Assembly (NCBI GenBank): GCA_000220375.1 | Contig: GL982576.1 | Span: forward strand, 697,591 to 742,615 | Direction: 5' to 3' | DNA: 45,025 nucleotides | Source of the DNA: Candidatus Nanosalina sp. J07AB43 | GTDB taxonomy: Archaea > Nanohalarchaeota > Nanosalinia > Nanosalinales > Nanosalinaceae | Shown: in pieces, positions 44,297 through 45,025 of the stretch | How positions within the stretch are numbered: the stretch's first letter is position 1 | Layout of the letters: each line of letters starts with the position of its first letter | Program-made: the position numbers and the translations under genes | The notes under the pieces: generated by a model | Database searches by the model: none | What the model saw: only the letters and a program-made list of their open reading frames with translations | What the model was told of the DNA's origin: nothing

Positions 44297-45025
44297 GTGA
44301 ACTCATACAATAAGGGTGTACTAATTCTTCTAGTATTTGGGCTCGTGTCATCTTTAGTATATGCAGATTCCTCCTGAGGATCCTGATGTTCAGCTTGAGC
44401 CAGCTCCTCTATATGACGATAATGATGCCTACTGTCTTGCTACATTTACAGACTTAGACGATAGCTCAGGTAAGCTTATGTTTAATTACTCAGTAGGTGG
44501 GACAGAGGTAAAAAACACAATTTTCTCCGGGGTAGGCAATAACTCTCAGAGGAACTATACCCTATCAAAAACCGAGTACAACGAAGGTGAAGAAGTACTC
44601 TGTAATGCAACGGCTATTAACACAAGTAGGACCATGGGATCAGAAAGCGTGATTGCTGATACTTTTGATCCAGAAATTATTTCAGGTCCTAACTTCTATA
44701 ATTACACCTCAAAACACGCTTTTAACGTATCGGCTGTTGTACTGGATCGTGAAAACGATACAGAGATAAAAAATTGCTGGCTGAATGCTTCGGGACTCTC
44801 CAGTGGGCTTAATATTAGAAAAGACATGAAAATAGACAGAACGTACGGGAATGGGAACGAAGCACAATGTACATACAGTAATATTAGCAATATCAGCTTT
44901 ACTGTGCTAGAGGACATTAACACCACAGTATTTGCAAATGATTCTGGTGGCGGACAAGGAAATAGATCACGTATAAACCCTGTACCAAACAGCCCTCCAA
45001 GGGTCTTCGATGTTCAGCCTTCAAC
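44297..45025 (+). CDS. Secreted Asn-rich glycoprotein-like protein, frame broken, runs off the window end
   Basis: GTG 44297 begins a Sec signal peptide (MNSYNKGVLILLVFGLVSSL, then VYADSS) that stops at TGA 44375-44377. In the +1 frame the sequence continues from 44373 as PEDPDVQLEPAPLYDDND and stays open to the window end (about 217 codons). The mature part is very rich in N-glycosylation sequons (at least ten, such as NYS, NYT, NAT, NTS, NDT) and has spaced cysteines, as in beta-sandwich surface domains. One extra T in TCCTCCTG would explain the break just after the signal peptide. Likely a cell-surface protein; no family recognised. Confidence 0.6.

Noticed and set aside
1-45025. tRNA, rRNA, CRISPR arrays, IS elements, prophage
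   Set aside because: Intergenic gaps were read for T-loop-like sequences, repeat-spacer patterns and transposase or integrase motifs; none was found, though a small structured RNA could be missed by eye.

Overview
The window looks like a piece of a small, halophilic DPANN archaeon, most plausibly a Nanohaloarchaeon (Nanosalina-like). Archaeal markers are GatD/GatE, a thermosome, an aRF1 release factor, RfcS/RfcL, a Fap7/AK6-type kinase, aRNase J, an Lhr helicase and class III (prepilin) signal peptides. Predicted proteins are rich in Asp and Glu, as expected for a salt-in halophile. Many start codons lie about 27-28 nt after a TATA-like element, which suggests mostly leaderless transcripts. 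The lineage is inferred from gene content; no rRNA, tRNA, CRISPR array or transposase was seen.

Layout. 1-1782 (minus): a broken coiled-coil gene and RNase J. 1901-5807 (plus): a Gln-tRNA(Gln) transamidation operon, gatD / UPF0200 kinase / small ORF / gatE. 5885-7558: thermosome. 7725-17635 (plus): one long overlapping operon for a type IV filament (Tad/Epd-like pilus). It holds a coiled-coil protein, several pilins, a GspE-type ATPase, two GspF-type platform proteins, and large pilin-like surface proteins. 17636-19843 (minus): clamp loader RfcL and RfcS. 19945-21632: AK6, thioredoxin and MscS. 21796-24484: Lhr helicase. 24538-29317: two membrane vWA proteins and a Gly/Ser-rich coiled-coil protein. 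29324-31553 (minus): small membrane protein, NYN-domain protein, TatD and dCTP deaminase. 31609-34031 (plus): a secreted HExxH peptidase and a DUF368 lipid-phosphate translocase. 34033-37986 (minus): aRF1 and ValRS. 38274-45025: phosphoesterase, MBL-fold hydrolase, two hypotheticals, MetRS, ITPase, HAD phosphatase, and a secreted glycoprotein-like ORF that runs off the end.

Two things stand out. First, at least nine otherwise conserved genes are broken by apparent single-base indels: the 5' coiled-coil gene, gatD, both tandem pilins, the second gspF, lhr, the Gly/Ser-rich gene, metG (twice) and the terminal secreted gene. Sequencing or assembly error is the simplest explanation; recoding or phase variation is less likely but testable. 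Second, the pilus locus carries eight prepilin-like proteins, including two unusually large ones, next to a single ATPase and two separate GspF proteins. It is a candidate host-contact machine for an ectosymbiont. Tail-to-tail gene pairs nearly always end within 8 nt of each other, so the genome is extremely compact. No gene-free stretch exceeds 300 nt.
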